Assembly: GCA_003290165.1 (NCBI GenBank)
Contig: QNQO01000222.1
Span: 992,001 to 1,056,000, forward strand
Source of the DNA: Berberis thunbergii
Taxonomy: Eukaryota > Streptophyta > Magnoliopsida > Ranunculales > Berberidaceae
Reading direction: 5' to 3'
Length of the DNA: 64,000 nucleotides
Position numbers and translations under genes: made by a program. The first letter of the stretch is position 1; each line of letters starts with the position of its first letter. Of this stretch, positions 22,328 to 33,958 are shown in pieces. The notes beneath the pieces are model-generated. The model had not been told where the DNA came from. It did no database searches and saw nothing but the letters and a program-made list of their open reading frames with translations.

Positions 22328-22860
22328 GTATGGTTTACTTGGATCACGTTGGTGTAACTCTCTACTTTGAATTGTAAATGGAATCTATCCTCAAAGACTT
22401 CACTTCTAATGTTTATGGAAACCCTCGTATCCTTCATTCCATCTTTCTAGCTTCTCTGTTTTGAGTTTGCTTTAGGATTATTTGTTTGTTTTGTCACTAC
22501 TGCTTTTTGGTTAACTTCATTTGTAATTAAGTCCTTAGCAGAGCATAATATAGATAGCAAAAGTGATTTGGGATCAGCTACTCTCAACGTCATACGATCG
22601 ACTCGTCAAAAAGTAAGTTTCTGTAGAAAATTTTCATAGAAAGCTTCCACTTCATTGTTATAATTAATTAGTGTTTTTTATGATAACAAGTATGTACATT
22701 TTTTAAGTTAAAAAACCAGGTTCTTGAATATTGCAATGCACCTCCCAACGAGTACAAATGCATATTCACCTCTGGGGCGACGACAACTTTGACGTTGGTT
22801 GGGGAGTGCTTCCCTGGGAGTCCTAAGTTGTCTAGGCAGCAGATTTGGATTTTCATCGAA
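22328..22860 (+). pseudogene. Molybdenum cofactor sulfurase fragment (3 exons)
   Basis: Molybdenum cofactor sulfurase (ABA3 type) is a PLP-dependent cysteine-desulfurase-like enzyme. It activates aldehyde oxidase and xanthine dehydrogenase in the cytosol. Exon 1 (22328-22426) reads VYLDHVGVTLY, a TAA stop where the family has glutamine, then MESILKDFTSNVYGNP. Exon 2 (22554-22612) completes a split histidine codon and reads SKSDLGSATLNVIRSTRQK. Exon 3 (from 22720) reads VLEYCNAPPNEYKCIFTSGA, then LVGECFPW before the frame breaks. AG acceptors and GT donors are kept at all internal borders, so capture was from genomic DNA. Only the N-terminal PLP-domain start is present. It lies 1 kb inside a CACTA terminus and is cut on the right by a LINE. 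Confidence 0.85.
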
Positions 22861-22924
22861 TGAAGCGGTAAGAGGTAACATTTGGATTTTCTGGGCTGCA
22901 AATCTTGTTGTCTCTCTGATGGAT

Positions 22925-25900
22925 ATGTCAGATTAGGTTATTCATTGCAAGGTAATGGATTCTTACTCTAAAGTTTTTATGATCTCTTTTGTTTATGCCA
23001 AATGCTCACTTGAGGAGAGAAGAGAACTATGGTTTCATATGGAAAATTTTGCATTACATTGACACTTATCCTAGATGGTCGGAGAGGAATTTAATGCATT
23101 TATTAACTCCCAAGAGAAGGTAGAGGGCATAGTCGTTAGTTGTTAGTATGTCATTTTTTTCAGATTGTATTGAAAATTGTGGGTTGCAAGATTGGGGTTT
23201 CACGGGGCCAAGACTCACCTTGTGTAATAATAGGCGGTGAAGACATCGTATATGAGCCAGGCTAGATAGACTTCTTGTTAATTTTGTGTGGCTGTCAATT
23301 CTGTCTAATCCGAAGGTGGTAAATCTACATAGAACTTTTTCTGACCATTCCCCTATGTTGGCATCAACACCAACTCAGGAGAGAACGGGATTTTCACCTT
23401 TTCATTTTTTTAATATGTGGGTGACTCATCTTAGTTTTCAGGCAATGGTTGAATCCACATGATCTCTAGACAAAGGGGACATGAGGGCTATTGACAGAGT
23501 TGATGTTAAGTTAAAAGTTCTACGGCGTTCACTCATCCAATGGAACAATAAAGTGTTTGGTATTGTTTTCAGTAGAATGAGACCATTGGAAGATGAGATG
23601 CAATAATGTGAAACTATTATTCTGGCTGGTGAATTGGAAAGATATTAGTAATAATGGAATTAATGTTGATGCTAATTGGATTGTGAATGCATGTTGTAAT
23701 TTGAGTTGCTGTTAGGCAGAGTATAAGTTAGAACTTAAGCAAGAGAAGTTTACTGGATACAGAAATCAGGGGAGAAAGAGTTCAATGAGGGGGATGCATG
23801 CACTTAAATATTTTTTGCTTCAATCAAATCAAAGCAAAAGAGAAGGTCTATTTCAAACATAAATTTACCTTGTGGTAGGGAAACTTTAGACCAAGGGAAA
23901 TTATTTGATAAGCTAATGAGTATTTTCATAAACTTTTGACATCCCAAGAGGCTACTATTGTGGATACTAAATTGTTTCGTTGCATTATTGAGATTATTTC
24001 TAGATCAAGTTGTGGAGCCTTAGTTAAAAGCTCTACTTTGGATGAAGTTAAGCATGTCACTTTTGTTATACCAAAAATTAGTGTGTCAGGTCCGGATGGT
24101 TTTATTGCGGGGTTTTTTACAGACTTGTTTGGGAGTTGTAGGGTTCGACATATGGGAAGCCATTGTGCAATTTTTTGAAGGTGAGGCTCTTCCCTCTGCT
24201 TTCGCAGCAAATTTAATAGCTTTGATCTCTAAACAGGATGATCCAGATTGTTTTTGAGATTTTCGTACTATTAGTCTTTTCAATTTTATTTACAAAATTT
24301 TTAGTAATTTTTTGCAATAAATTAGACATTTTGCTGCCAAAGATATTGGCCCATGATCAAGTGGTCTTTGTGAGGGGAAGACTTATTATGGAGAATGTTG
24401 GCTTGGCTCAGGAGTTGGCTAGAGATATCCATAAAAGGCTTTTGGCGATAATTTAGAGTTAAAGATTAATACCAAGAAACTTATGACCATCTAGAATGCA
24501 GTTTTCTCTTTCGGTTCTCAAAAGGTTTTGATTTAATAACAGAGTATGACACATTATATCAAATTGTATATCTAATTATGGTTTTTCGGTGCTGCTGCAA
24601 GGGGTGCATAATGGGTACTTTAAATCTTCTAGAGGTATAACACAAGGTTCCTTTATTGCCATTGTTGTTTATTATTGCTTCAGAGGTTTTGAACAAGAGA
24701 CTAAAAGTGGCTTTCAACAAAGAAAAAATTTGTTTTTATTACATGCCCAGAGCTTAGAGGCCTATAACTCACCTTCTGTATGCAGATGATACGTTAATAT
24801 TTCTTAATGGTAGAAAGACTTCAGTTTCATGATAGGATGAAAATTTTGGAGTGATATAGCAAAGCATATAGTAAAAAAAACGCACGAAAAAACTCTTTTA
24901 TGTTGGAGAAAAAGGCTATGGCGGAAAGAGTAGTAGCTATGAAGATTTATATAGGTTTTCAATATAGAGGGACTCTCATGAAATATTTAGGCATCCTTAT
25001 TTTTCAAGGTAGAAGTAAAATTATTTACTTTGAAGAACTGGTTAACAAGATTCAAAGGCGCATTCAATGTTGGAAGGCAAAACTATTATTCCCTGGTGGG
25101 ATACTAATTTTGATTAAGCATGTGCTCAGTTCTATCCCTATTTATACGTTAAGTGCTTTGTGGGTGTCTCATAAAATTTTGTCCAGGATTCAGAGGTTGC
25201 TAGCGAATTTTTTTGAGGAGATTGTGGTCAGTTGAAGAAAAAATGGGCGTCTTGGGAAGGGATTGCACCCTACAAGGCGAAGGAGGCTTGGATGTTAGAA
25301 TTTTGATTAAAGCTTTTCAAGTTAAGGCTTTATGGAGTCTGCTCAATTCGAATTCTTTGTTGGCAAATTTTATGAGAAGAAAATATTGGAAACCAGGGGT
25401 ACCATTGAGCAGTCAATTAGAAAAAAGTGGGGCTTCTCTATTTATTAAAGTGGTCATGATGTCCAAAGTTGTGGTTATGAGCAACATAGTTTGGTGTATT
25501 GGGAAAGGCAATTCAAGTTTCTTTGCTAAAAATTGGAATTTAGTGGTGGTGTTTAGAAGGTCAGGGGAATTAGTAAGTCAAGGAAAATGGCCTACAGTTA
25601 GGGAGGTAAAGAATGGGGATTTTGAATTGATTAAATCATACTTTAGAAAACTGAAGAGTAATATTTTTATGACAAAATTTGCGGAAATACGCACTGTGAT
25701 GATTTGTGTTTGGACTCCAAATTCGGATGGGATATTCAGTATTCGATCAACTTTTGAGTTGCTTACCAAAAAGGGTGTAAGGAAAGACTTATGCAAGAAG
25801 ATTTGGTAACCTGTTATGCCATTTAGAATTTCAGTTTTTGTGTTGAAATTATTGCAGAGGGGTGTCACGGTGGATAGGGGGAACTATATAGATGTGGTTT

Positions 25901-26830
25901 CAGCTTAGCTTCAAAATATAGGTTTTGTGAATTTCCTAACACTGAATCTTTGAAGCATTTATTTTTAGAGGGAAAGCTTTCCTCTGTTATTTGGATACAC
26001 TTAAAAGGTATCTTTGACGTTCATATAAGGAGACTTGCAGAGATTTCAACTGTGTTGTCGGTGTGGTTTTGAAGAGCCAATCCTAATACCCAAGTAGGTA
26101 TGCTGGATTTTCTTACCCTTATGTTTATCATGTGGGAAATAAGGAAACAAAGGTGCAAGTGTGCTTATGAAAAGGGTTGTCCGAATCATGCTTTTGTGAT
26201 TTTGAATGTTAGGCGGTATTTGAGATTGGTGAACTCGCTTATTACTCCAAAAAAATTCGCATGAATAAGTTTCCTTTGGGGCATTTGGGTTTCCTGTGGC
26301 ACCAGCAAAAGTAAGGAGAAAAGGGTAGTCTACTTGCTCTCCCCTTATGTTGATTTTGTGGCGTTCAATGTGGATGGTTCTTCCCAAAGAAAAATTGCTA
26401 TAGGAGGCACGATCATCAGAGATGCAAGGGGGGCATGTTTAGCGGCTCAACAGTGGGTATTTGGGGTAGGTTCTAACAATAGAGCCGAGACTTTGGCTCT
26501 CTTAGATGGCTTGAGGTTATGTTTTGAATTGGGATATAAGCAAGTAATTGTCCAAACGGATTCGGATTTAGTTCGTGGATGGTTTAACGAGGTCTACCAA
26601 AATTCCTTCGTATTTGCAAAATATTTGGAGTGATGTTAAAGGGTTGGTGAAGCGAATGGAGGTAGCTTGTAATCACATTTATAGATAAGCTAACGTGGTT
26701 GTGGATGCGTTGGCAAACATGGCTCCGAGGGAAAGGGGGACTAGACACTTTGGTGGGCATGAACTTCAATGGAGGATTACAGGGCTGGTCGAACTACATA
26801 GATGCCACACAGCCTACATACGTCATGGTT
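22925..26830 (+). pseudogene. LINE ORF2, endonuclease to RNase H
   Basis: A plus-strand L1-type LINE, many frameshifts. In order: endonuclease C-terminal part (about 22935-23420, SFVYAKCSLEERRELW-like, then FSDHSPM-like); a linker; RT (about 23940-24840) with SGPDGFIAGFF, LIALISK, GRLIMENVGLAQEL, GVHNGYFKSSRG and an intact YADDTLIF motif at about 24782-24806. Then come LMKYLGILIFQGRSK...LILIKHVLSSIPIYTLSA, the zf-RVT region (25870-25990), and RNase H (26334-26810) with FNVDGSS, GSNNRAETLALLDGL, QTDSDLV and DALANMA. ORF1 is not recognisable. It stops at AYIRHG near 26828 with no 3' UTR of its own. Confidence 0.85.
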
Positions 26831-26831
26831 T

Positions 26832-27000
26832 TTTTTTTATATATATAAACCTCCAGGAGAGAAAGGAAACAATGGGATGCCAAACCTAAACTAATAACAA
26901 AAGAATTATCTTTTTTTTTCGGGGGTACATTACGACTTTACCCGAATGAAAAGAAAACAAAAGGCTAGGTGAAAGCCATTACAAATCAAAATATGGCTGA
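26832..27000 (-). repeat. LINE 3' tail, minus strand
   Basis: The common 3'-UTR module (GGGTAAAGTCGTAATGTACCCCCGA to GGAGGTTT when read on the minus strand, given here in parts) ends in TATATATA and an A-run that abuts the end of the plus-strand LINE ORF at 26830. It is a 5'-truncated insertion of another LINE; the left limit on the minus strand is unclear. Confidence 0.6.
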
Positions 27001-27224
27001 GTTTAGATGTTGAATTGTATTTATGGTTGGTTTCAGTAGTTGCCTGTAGTCACGATTTTGGTATGACAGCATGGATTTTGTGGCGATTTTAACAACAATC
27101 CTCTTGACGTGTTAAAAAAAACTAAAAATAAGCATGTATGATTAGGACGAGTTATTACCAACGTCTTCATTAAACATTTTATGTGACACTTATCGTTAGA
27201 TCTATCAAGAGTTTTATTTATTTA

Positions 27225-27640
27225 ATGTTTTTATAAACCTCCGGGAGGGAAGGGCAACTTTAGGATGCTAGACCTTTATTACTTAATCAAAAAGATTTAC
27301 AATCTAATCGGGGGTGCATTATGACTTTACCCAAAAATAAAATACAAACTTAAAACATTTAAATTCTAAGAAAACTAAGCAAAAACAAGACAATCAAAAT
27401 GCTAGCTAAGTTGCTCTTTAAAAGACCCATACCATCTGCCCATCGAGTTGCCTTTCCATAAACACATCAACCAACTCTATGTCAGAGACAAAACATCATG
27501 CGACTATCCACCTTGCGAACCACTATAAAAAAAAATCAATAGCCAAATAAAAGAAGCACCGCACATCCATTTTCATAGCAACCAAAGCACCACCGAAAAC
27601 AAAGTTCTCCAACGTCCAAAAAACGTGTTATAACCTGAAA
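27225..27640 (-). repeat. Second LINE 3' tail, minus strand
   Basis: A second copy of the module lies 390 bp away: GGGTAAAGTC near 27330 to CCCGGAGGTT near 27238, with an A/T tail toward 27225. The upstream part (27340-27640) is presumably further 3' UTR; I see no coding sequence in it. Confidence 0.55.
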
Positions 27641-27663
27641 TTTGGAACCAGAACAACACAGAA

Positions 27664-28085
27664 CACTACACCACAAATGCTTATTCATAGCGTTTCAAAA
27701 GTGCTATTGTAGGATATTATAGCGTTTTAGAAAACGCTATGTGTACCGGAGCTATAATAGATACAGGGTTATTTAGAAACGCTATTGTAAATAGACCATT
27801 TATAGCATTTGAAAAACTCTATTGTTTATCTTGTAATAGCGTTTTAAAAATGCTATGGTTAAATCTATAATAGCGTTTAAAAAGTGATATTGTTTAGCTT
27901 TTAACAACATTTAAAAAACGCTATTGTATAGTTACCAATAGCGTTTATGAAACTCTATTGTCTTCCCTCACCTAGCATTTAACAAATGCTATTGTATTAG
28001 TTTTTATAGTGCTTCTCAAGGCCCTTTTTTTCTGTAGCACTCATGAAATGCTATCAAATGACTTTTTATAACATCTTATAAGTTT
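27664..28085 (+). mobile_element. CACTA terminus with palindromic subterminal array
   Basis: The terminus CACTACACCACAAATGC is preceded by GAA. It opens an array of about ten imperfect palindromes of about 20-22 bp of the form ATAGCGTTTT-AAAACGCTAT, in both orientations. It probably is the 3' end of the minus-strand CACTA element whose transposase half is at 49540-51803. A second inverted-looking end (TTTTTTTCTGTAGCAC, near 28040) leaves open a short stand-alone element of about 380 bp, but the array continues past it. Confidence 0.65.
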
Positions 28086-28254
28086 TATTTCTAGAAAATA
28101 AAAACCTAAATTTGCCAAACACTTGAACATTTCCATGAACAGCAAGGCATAGTAATGTAATAAGTTAATGTATTACATCGAGTCACAAAATATATCAAAT
28201 AATAAAGATCAGACTACATTTATTTTAGTTGAAGTAGTAAACAACTAAAAGAGG

Positions 28255-28584
28255 CTAATGGGATAGGTCTTCGTAATACATAGGTCCATAAGGTTCAAAT
28301 AACTTTGTGAAAAATTCCTTCTTTCTTTTGGGATTGCATCCTATATCCTTGCAGAGAAGAACATTGTACCATATTTGGAGGATACCAATACAAGCTCTTC
28401 TATAGTATGGGCCAGTATATTGCTTCAAGAACTTCTCCCACTTCAGTGCATCATCTTCTATCTCTTTTATGCTGGTAAATTTGAATGTCCCCTAAAGAAG
28501 ATGGGCTAGCCATCTACATCTCATTTCTGAAGTATGCAAATTGCAAGACTCTTCGAGTATCCAATCACTGCTACCTGTGGGATT
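28255..28584 (-). pseudogene. Flavin-containing monooxygenase, C-terminal part
   Basis: FMOs use FAD and NADPH to oxygenate nucleophilic N or S. This is the C-terminal end of a plant FMO1-like protein, read on the minus strand: IPQVAVIGYSKSLA, a frameshift, TSEMRCRWLAHLL, a stop, then GTFKFTSIKEIEDDALKWEK, YYRRACIGILQIWYN and LLCKDIGCNPKRKKEFF up to a stop codon at 28255. The reading is cut at 28584 by CACTA element 1 and continues at 36969. It lies 170 bp from the palindromic CACTA array, so the FMO sequence may itself be cargo of an older CACTA element. Confidence 0.85.
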
Positions 28585-28624
28585 CATTACACCAAAAGGC
28601 TTGTTTAGCTACAGCGAGATGGCC

Positions 28625-28832
28625 ACGGCTCTAAACCGTTGGTTAATTTGCCACCGCAAAAAAACCGTAGCTATAACGGCCAACGGTTTAAAACCGTGGC
28701 TAAAAAAAGGATTGCCACGACTAAAAACCGTGGCTATAACGGCCAACGATTTAAAACCGTGGCTAAAAAAAGGGTTGCCAAGGCCAAAAACGGTGGCTAA
28801 TTGCCAACGGTTTAAAACCGTGGCTATAAGTT
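28625..28832. repeat. Left subterminal palindromic array of element 1
   Basis: Repeats of GCCACGGCT, AACCGTGGCTA and AACGGTTTAAAACCGTGGCT, several forming 18-20-bp palindromes around a TTAAAA centre. They are likely binding motifs for the DNA-binding protein of the CACTA system, by analogy with TNPA sites in Spm. Confidence 0.8.
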
Positions 28833-28835
28833 GGT

Positions 28836-29520
28836 GAGGTGTTTTGTTCAAGTGTTGGTGAGTTTCGCGAGGTGTTTTGTTCAAGCTGGCGAGGTGAGTT
28901 TCGTGAGGTGTTTTGTTCAAGCTGGTGAGGTGAGTTTCGTGAGTGAGTTCACAAGGAAAGAGTAAGGAGAAAGTTTTGTTCAAGTGTTCATCAGGTAACA
29001 AATAAAGAATGTTTGTTTATTGTTCTGGTTGCTTGATTCATTTAGTTTGATTGGTAGATGAAGTGTCTGGGGTTTTGAAGCAAGGGGGTGTTTGGATTTG
29101 TGGTTAGAAATGTTGGGTGTTATTCAATTTATGATTTTTATGTGTTTCAAGTTTGAAGGGATGTTAGTCAGATTTGGGGTTTAAGTGATTAGGAAGGTTT
29201 GGGTTTTGATGAGTTTATTGATTTTGAATAAATGGGGTTTCAGATTCGTGGTTATTGATGAGTTAGAGATGTTGGGGTTTTGTTCAATATGCGAAAAGTT
29301 GAGATTTGAAGGTCAGATTTGGGGATTTCAGTGGTTAGGAAGCTTTGGGTTTTGATGGGATTAGCGGTTTTGAATTAATGGGGTTTCAGACTCGTGGTTA
29401 TTGATGAGTTAGAAATGGTGGGGTTTTGTTCATTCTACAGAAAGTTGGGATTTTGGAAGGAAGACTATCAGATTTGGGGATTTTGGTGGTTGAGAAGCTT
29501 CGGGATGTGAAGGGTTTGTT
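28836..29520. repeat. Tandem repeats in element 1 leader
   Basis: At 28836-28960 a unit of about 37 bp (GGTGAGTTTCGTGAGGTGTTTTGTTCAAG, variants) occurs about three times. At about 29085-29520 a longer unit with a period near 146 bp recurs. GAAGGTTTGGGTTTTGATG and TGGGGTTTCAGATTCGTGG at about 29190-29245 recur at about 29337-29395, with a weaker earlier copy. This is the leader of the element before the first cargo exon. No protein domain is seen. Confidence 0.6.
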
Positions 29521-30045
29521 CATTTGGGGTTCAGTACATATGGTTGTTGATTTGTTTCAGTGTTTTGAAATGGACTATTTGGTTGCTTGTTGTTTGTGTT
29601 TAGCACAATGAGGTGATATGTTTATTTCATAGTTCGTTTGAGGGGTTTTCAATGTAGAGATTTGGTGTTTTGAAGGTTGAGGTTTTGAGGATTTTGTTTT
29701 AGTTGGGTTTAACAATTGTTTGCTTCTTTACTTGTGTAAATTAGGGTTTTGAATAGTTTGATTTGCGGCTTATCTTAGTTGAGAAATTTAGGGTTTGCAT
29801 GGTTAAGGGATTTGATTTGGTTTTGGTTATTGTTCAACTTCATGATAAAAAAAATGATTGGATGTTTATGTGAAATTGGGGCTTTTTATATGTTGTTATT
29901 AAGGTTCTGAATGTGAAAAATAAAGTTCTTCACTTTATCATGGTTCATGAGTTTCACCACTGTCAAAATTTTGTTATCTATAACAGTGTAGTAGTTTTTT
30001 AAGGCAATTGATTTAAGGTGAATTTTTTATTGTTTCAAATTGTAG

Positions 30046-31355
30046 TGGAGTCATACCAGTTAGTGGTGAAGAATACTTTATACCAACCAGATGAGGTATT
30101 ATCATTAGCGCAATGGAGAGTCCTGAACAGATTGCATGAAAGGAACGAGACACTATATTACAAAGTAAGTTTACCGGATAAAAGCTTAAAACTTCATTAG
30201 ACTTTTGGAATTTCATCAGCTTAAACTAATCCCTTTACGTGGTTTCTCCAGGTCTTTATTGAAAACATTGAAAATATTGCTCCAATATTATACAATCCGA
30301 CTGTGGGGTTGGTATGTCAAAACTACGGAGGCTTGTTTAAACGCCCACGTGGGATGTATTTCAGTGCAAAGGATAAAGGAAAGATGATGTCCATGACCTT
30401 TAACTGGCCATCTGAACAGGTTAGTAAGGTGTCAAGAGGATTAGTTGTTCTTGTTTGCTCTTGGAGGTTTGTTCTTTGTACGGATTTCATGTACTGTTCA
30501 CTTCATGGAAGCTAATTTTGTGACCTGGTTTTTTGTTTCTTAGTACTTGGAATTGGAATCACATTAACATGTAACTTGCTAGGACTGTTTCACTGCTCTT
30601 TCATAATAACATCTATCCATAAAATGTTCTTACATAAAGTGTGAGCTTGTTCCACTTTTAATTCACTCAAGAGTTGACGAATTTGTGAAATAAAATTTCA
30701 AGTTCCCTTGAGCATAGGTTATTGCATCATAAGGTGATTTTATAAGTTTCTTTTTTACGCTTTTAGTCTAGAGCTAGATAGTCTTAGGACAAATGTATGA
30801 GTAAGACTTTTGTGGTGGGAAAAAAACTTTAACTTCATATAAGATGAAATAAAATAGAAATTTAATAAGGAATGTTATTTCAGTTTACGTTGTTTGATTT
30901 CTAGTTTTTATTTAGATTTTTGTTTGCTTCTGCCACAATATCATCATTCCTTTGTGAATGTTGATGAATTTTCTGGGATTGACTGTTACATAATGAGAAC
31001 AGTTACTGTATGCACTCTTTCATACTTTTCACATTTTTGGTTTATCTACCATTTGTTACAGGTTGAACTGTTAGTGGTTACAGACGGAAGGCGCATTCTT
31101 TGACTTGGGGATCTTGGAGTTCAGAGAATTGGAATGCCCATCACGAAACTCGATATATATGTTTCTGCAGCCGCCGTGTATATACCCTCTTTTTATTTCT
31201 CTTCAATATATTATGTCTTTTAGATTTTGAATACTGCTGCATATACCATTATACCATTACAAGTACTCTCAGTTTACTGTTATTTTTATTGTAGATACTT
31301 CCAGTGATGCTAGATGTTGGAACCAATAATCAAAAGTTTCTTGAAGATCCTCTTT
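30046..31355 (+). pseudogene. NAD-dependent malic enzyme fragment (4 exons)
   Basis: Mitochondrial NAD-malic enzyme decarboxylates malate to pyruvate. Four N-terminal-half exons are kept with GT-AG borders. 30046-30164 reads VLSLAQWRVLNRLHERNETL. 30252-30419 reads VFIENIENIAPILYNPTVGL, then VCQNYGGLFKRPRGMYFSAK and a WPSEQ end. 31062-31175 reads VELLVVTDGRRIL, a stop (TGA, usually Gly), then LGDLGVQRIG and KLDIYVSAA. 31295-31355 reads ILPVMLDVGTNNQKFLEDPL. The exon usually bearing GINPQR is lost between the last two. The NAD-binding domain is absent. It is the first cargo gene of element 1. Confidence 0.92.
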
Positions 31356-31995
31356 GTAAGTAAAAATATTTGGTTCCTTAAGTTGCTAGGAATGATTTTC
31401 CCGTCGAGGAGGAATAGTAACCATCCCTACAAAGATAGTGTTTGTTCTCTGTTTCAACTTTACCATCCTATTCTATTTTATTGCTGACGTTCTTTAGTAT
31501 GGCGTTTCAAAAGGACAAGTGCGACCAAAAGCTCAACCATATAACTGATTTGCCTCTAGGGAATATATCTCAATAAAATATATAATTATCTTTGGAAGAG
31601 ATAAATGATTCCACCATTCTTTTGTTTGCTATGGTGTTTCCCTCTTCTTCTTCTTCTTTTTTGATAAAACTATGTTGTTTTCCTTTTATGGCAATGATTA
31701 CACGTTCTTATACTTTATGTGCACGATATTATGTTTGAATTGTTTTTACTTTTTTTTGTCCCTTTCAAATGTTATAAGGATGTAGCATTGTTTGTTCAAA
31801 AGATGCATGCTCCCTGTATGCAAGTGGCTTCCCCATACTCATCATGAATAGAAGTAGCAAACCTAACATGGACCAACCTAACTTTGGAAAACTTACATCA
31901 CTGCACTTCTATCAATATTTAATAGCTTGTGCTCATTTATCATTTTGTACTAAATATGAAACTTTTGTTGTTTTTCAAAAGGTCTGTGGTGCAGG

Positions 31996-32361
31996 GTCCC
32001 CTAGATGTCATCCCTGCTGCAGTCCATGAATTTCGGATCCCACCTGAGGCTCTTCTAGGCTTGCATTCATATTGCCCAGTTAATTTTGATGTGTTCCACG
32101 CAATTCTTGTGGATTTAAGTGTACACATCATTTTATTGAAAGCTACTGCTCGTGCACCTCTGAAGGTATCCAGGTTTGTTGCTACTCTAGTTTATTAGAT
32201 GAAGAATTCAGACAAGACCTTTTCAATTTTTATTTATTTATTTGCACTGAACTGGTTTCCCCATCTTTTGATCTTTGTATAACTTGGTTTAAATGGAATA
32301 CTCCAGTGAAAGAGTTGAAGATGTCGCTGGTGAATGTTTTGATGGGAACAATCAAAATCAA
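31996..32361 (+). pseudogene. FAM135-like (DUF676 putative serine esterase) fragment, 2 exons
   Basis: Exon 31996-32165 reads GPLDVIPAAVHEFRIPPEAL, then LGLHSYCPVNFDVFHAILVD and LSVHIILLKA, and ends at a GTATCC donor. This resembles the N-terminal half of plant FAM135-like proteins, which carry a C-terminal DUF676 lipase/esterase domain not present here. A second short exon (32307-32361, RVEDVAGECFDGNN) fits the next part of that protein. The function of FAM135 proteins is not established. The identification is from memory of the AVHEFRIPP..LLGLHSYCP pattern. Confidence 0.6.
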
Positions 32362-33958
32362 GTATGCATTTATCTGCCTCATTTTACATTTGTGGAACTC
32401 TATTTGTTTTGTTTCGTTTTCAGAGAACAGTGGACCTTCTTGGTTCACTGTCCAAGTTTTCAACATTCCTTTGAGTAACAGAAGTTTAATGTATATATAT
32501 AGGCTCATGATACAGAGTGTTTTGCAGAATGCACATGACTCTTATTTAAAACCTAAGCTCAAAAAGTATTCCTTACTATGTTATCTTTTAGAATCTTCAT
32601 ATGGATCTTGACTGTTGCTATCTAGACATTGTCTCAGATAGATCTTGTTTTGTTAAACTAGAATTGTCAAATTTTAGTTTTTTCTTCGAATTTGTATAGT
32701 GTCCATTTATGATGTTCAAGATATTTATGCTTCTGATTATTAGATGTTGAGGTCAGACTTTTAATTGCGGTAGGTGTTTGGGCTTCACAATCTTTAATAG
32801 CTTGTGTTCATTTATCCGAACAAGCCTATATATCCCTTGTATGTTGTGGCATGTATCAATATCTTTTGCAAAACTCCTATTACAAGTAACAAGGCCAAGG
32901 ACTGCATGATGAGATGCTTCTCTCTATGCATGGATCCCCTCTTGGGATGCTTCTGTTGCGCTTAATATCAATTTTTCTTTCAGCTTTGTTTTTGTTTTCA
33001 TCTCTACCTTGTAATTGCAAAATTAGAAGAGCACTAACTAAACAAAAATGTGTTCATTGCACACCATGGAAAGAAATATTTTTACATTTCCACATCCAGC
33101 TGGTTCAGGTTAATCCTATTTACTCTGTTGTATGATTTTATCGGTCAATGAAAGTTGTTCTAATTCACCTTGGTTCAATATATTATGTATATGCCATTCT
33201 GAAAGTTAAGTTAGTTCCCTCAACCCTTTGATTTCATCATACCTTTGGCCTTTTGTTAAGAGGGGCTAAATATTATGAGGTCAACATTTTCCATTCTGTT
33301 TTTCCTTGTTCATGTTTATTTATTTTTTCTGTTTTTATTTGGGATGACACACTTCTTGTGGCTTTTAAGGTAGAACACGGTACGTACAGAGTCACAGTAA
33401 GCCAATATTCTCAGTTTCTGATTATCAAATTCACCTAACATCCCAAGATGCATGTGTTTTGCTATTTTTAATAGAAAATCCCTTAACATCCTGCCAATGT
33501 GATGATCAGAACAACTATATTGGATAACCGAGGCCTTGTTAGTTTCCAGCGACAAGTTATGAGAGGTTATTAATTAAGTTTTTTAATGTGCGATTTGTGT
33601 TTTTTTTCATTGTATCTGGATCTGCAGTTCAATTGTTTAATTTGAATGTTGCTTAGTTATGAAATCGAATTCAATACTATGTACAATTTTGTTTTCTTGT
33701 GCAGTAGTTGAAGTTCTTGTGTTAACATATTCAATTCAGGACTTATATTCACTGCTTTTAGGATTTGATTTTTATTTTCGGTAAGCAAGGACCATACATG
33801 GTTTTCAGTTGTTGAGGTATTATAAACTCAATTGTGTTCTTGGCAGTTTTAATGTACACATTTACCCTCTGTCAAGCTTCAACTGGTGCACATGCCTCGC
33901 ATGTTTTGGGGCTTGATGCATTTTGTGAAAGCTCTAGCCTAACATGCCTTTTCTGTAG

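Noticed and set aside
28540..28840. 98-codon plus-strand frame with LKPWLKKGLPR repeats
   Set aside because: It is the translation of the AACCGTGGCTAAAAAAAGG subterminal repeats, not a protein.
28609..29001. 130-codon minus-strand frame with repeated HETHLASLNKTP units
   Set aside because: Produced by the 37-bp tandem repeat and the subterminal array; it is antisense to all cargo and resembles no protein.
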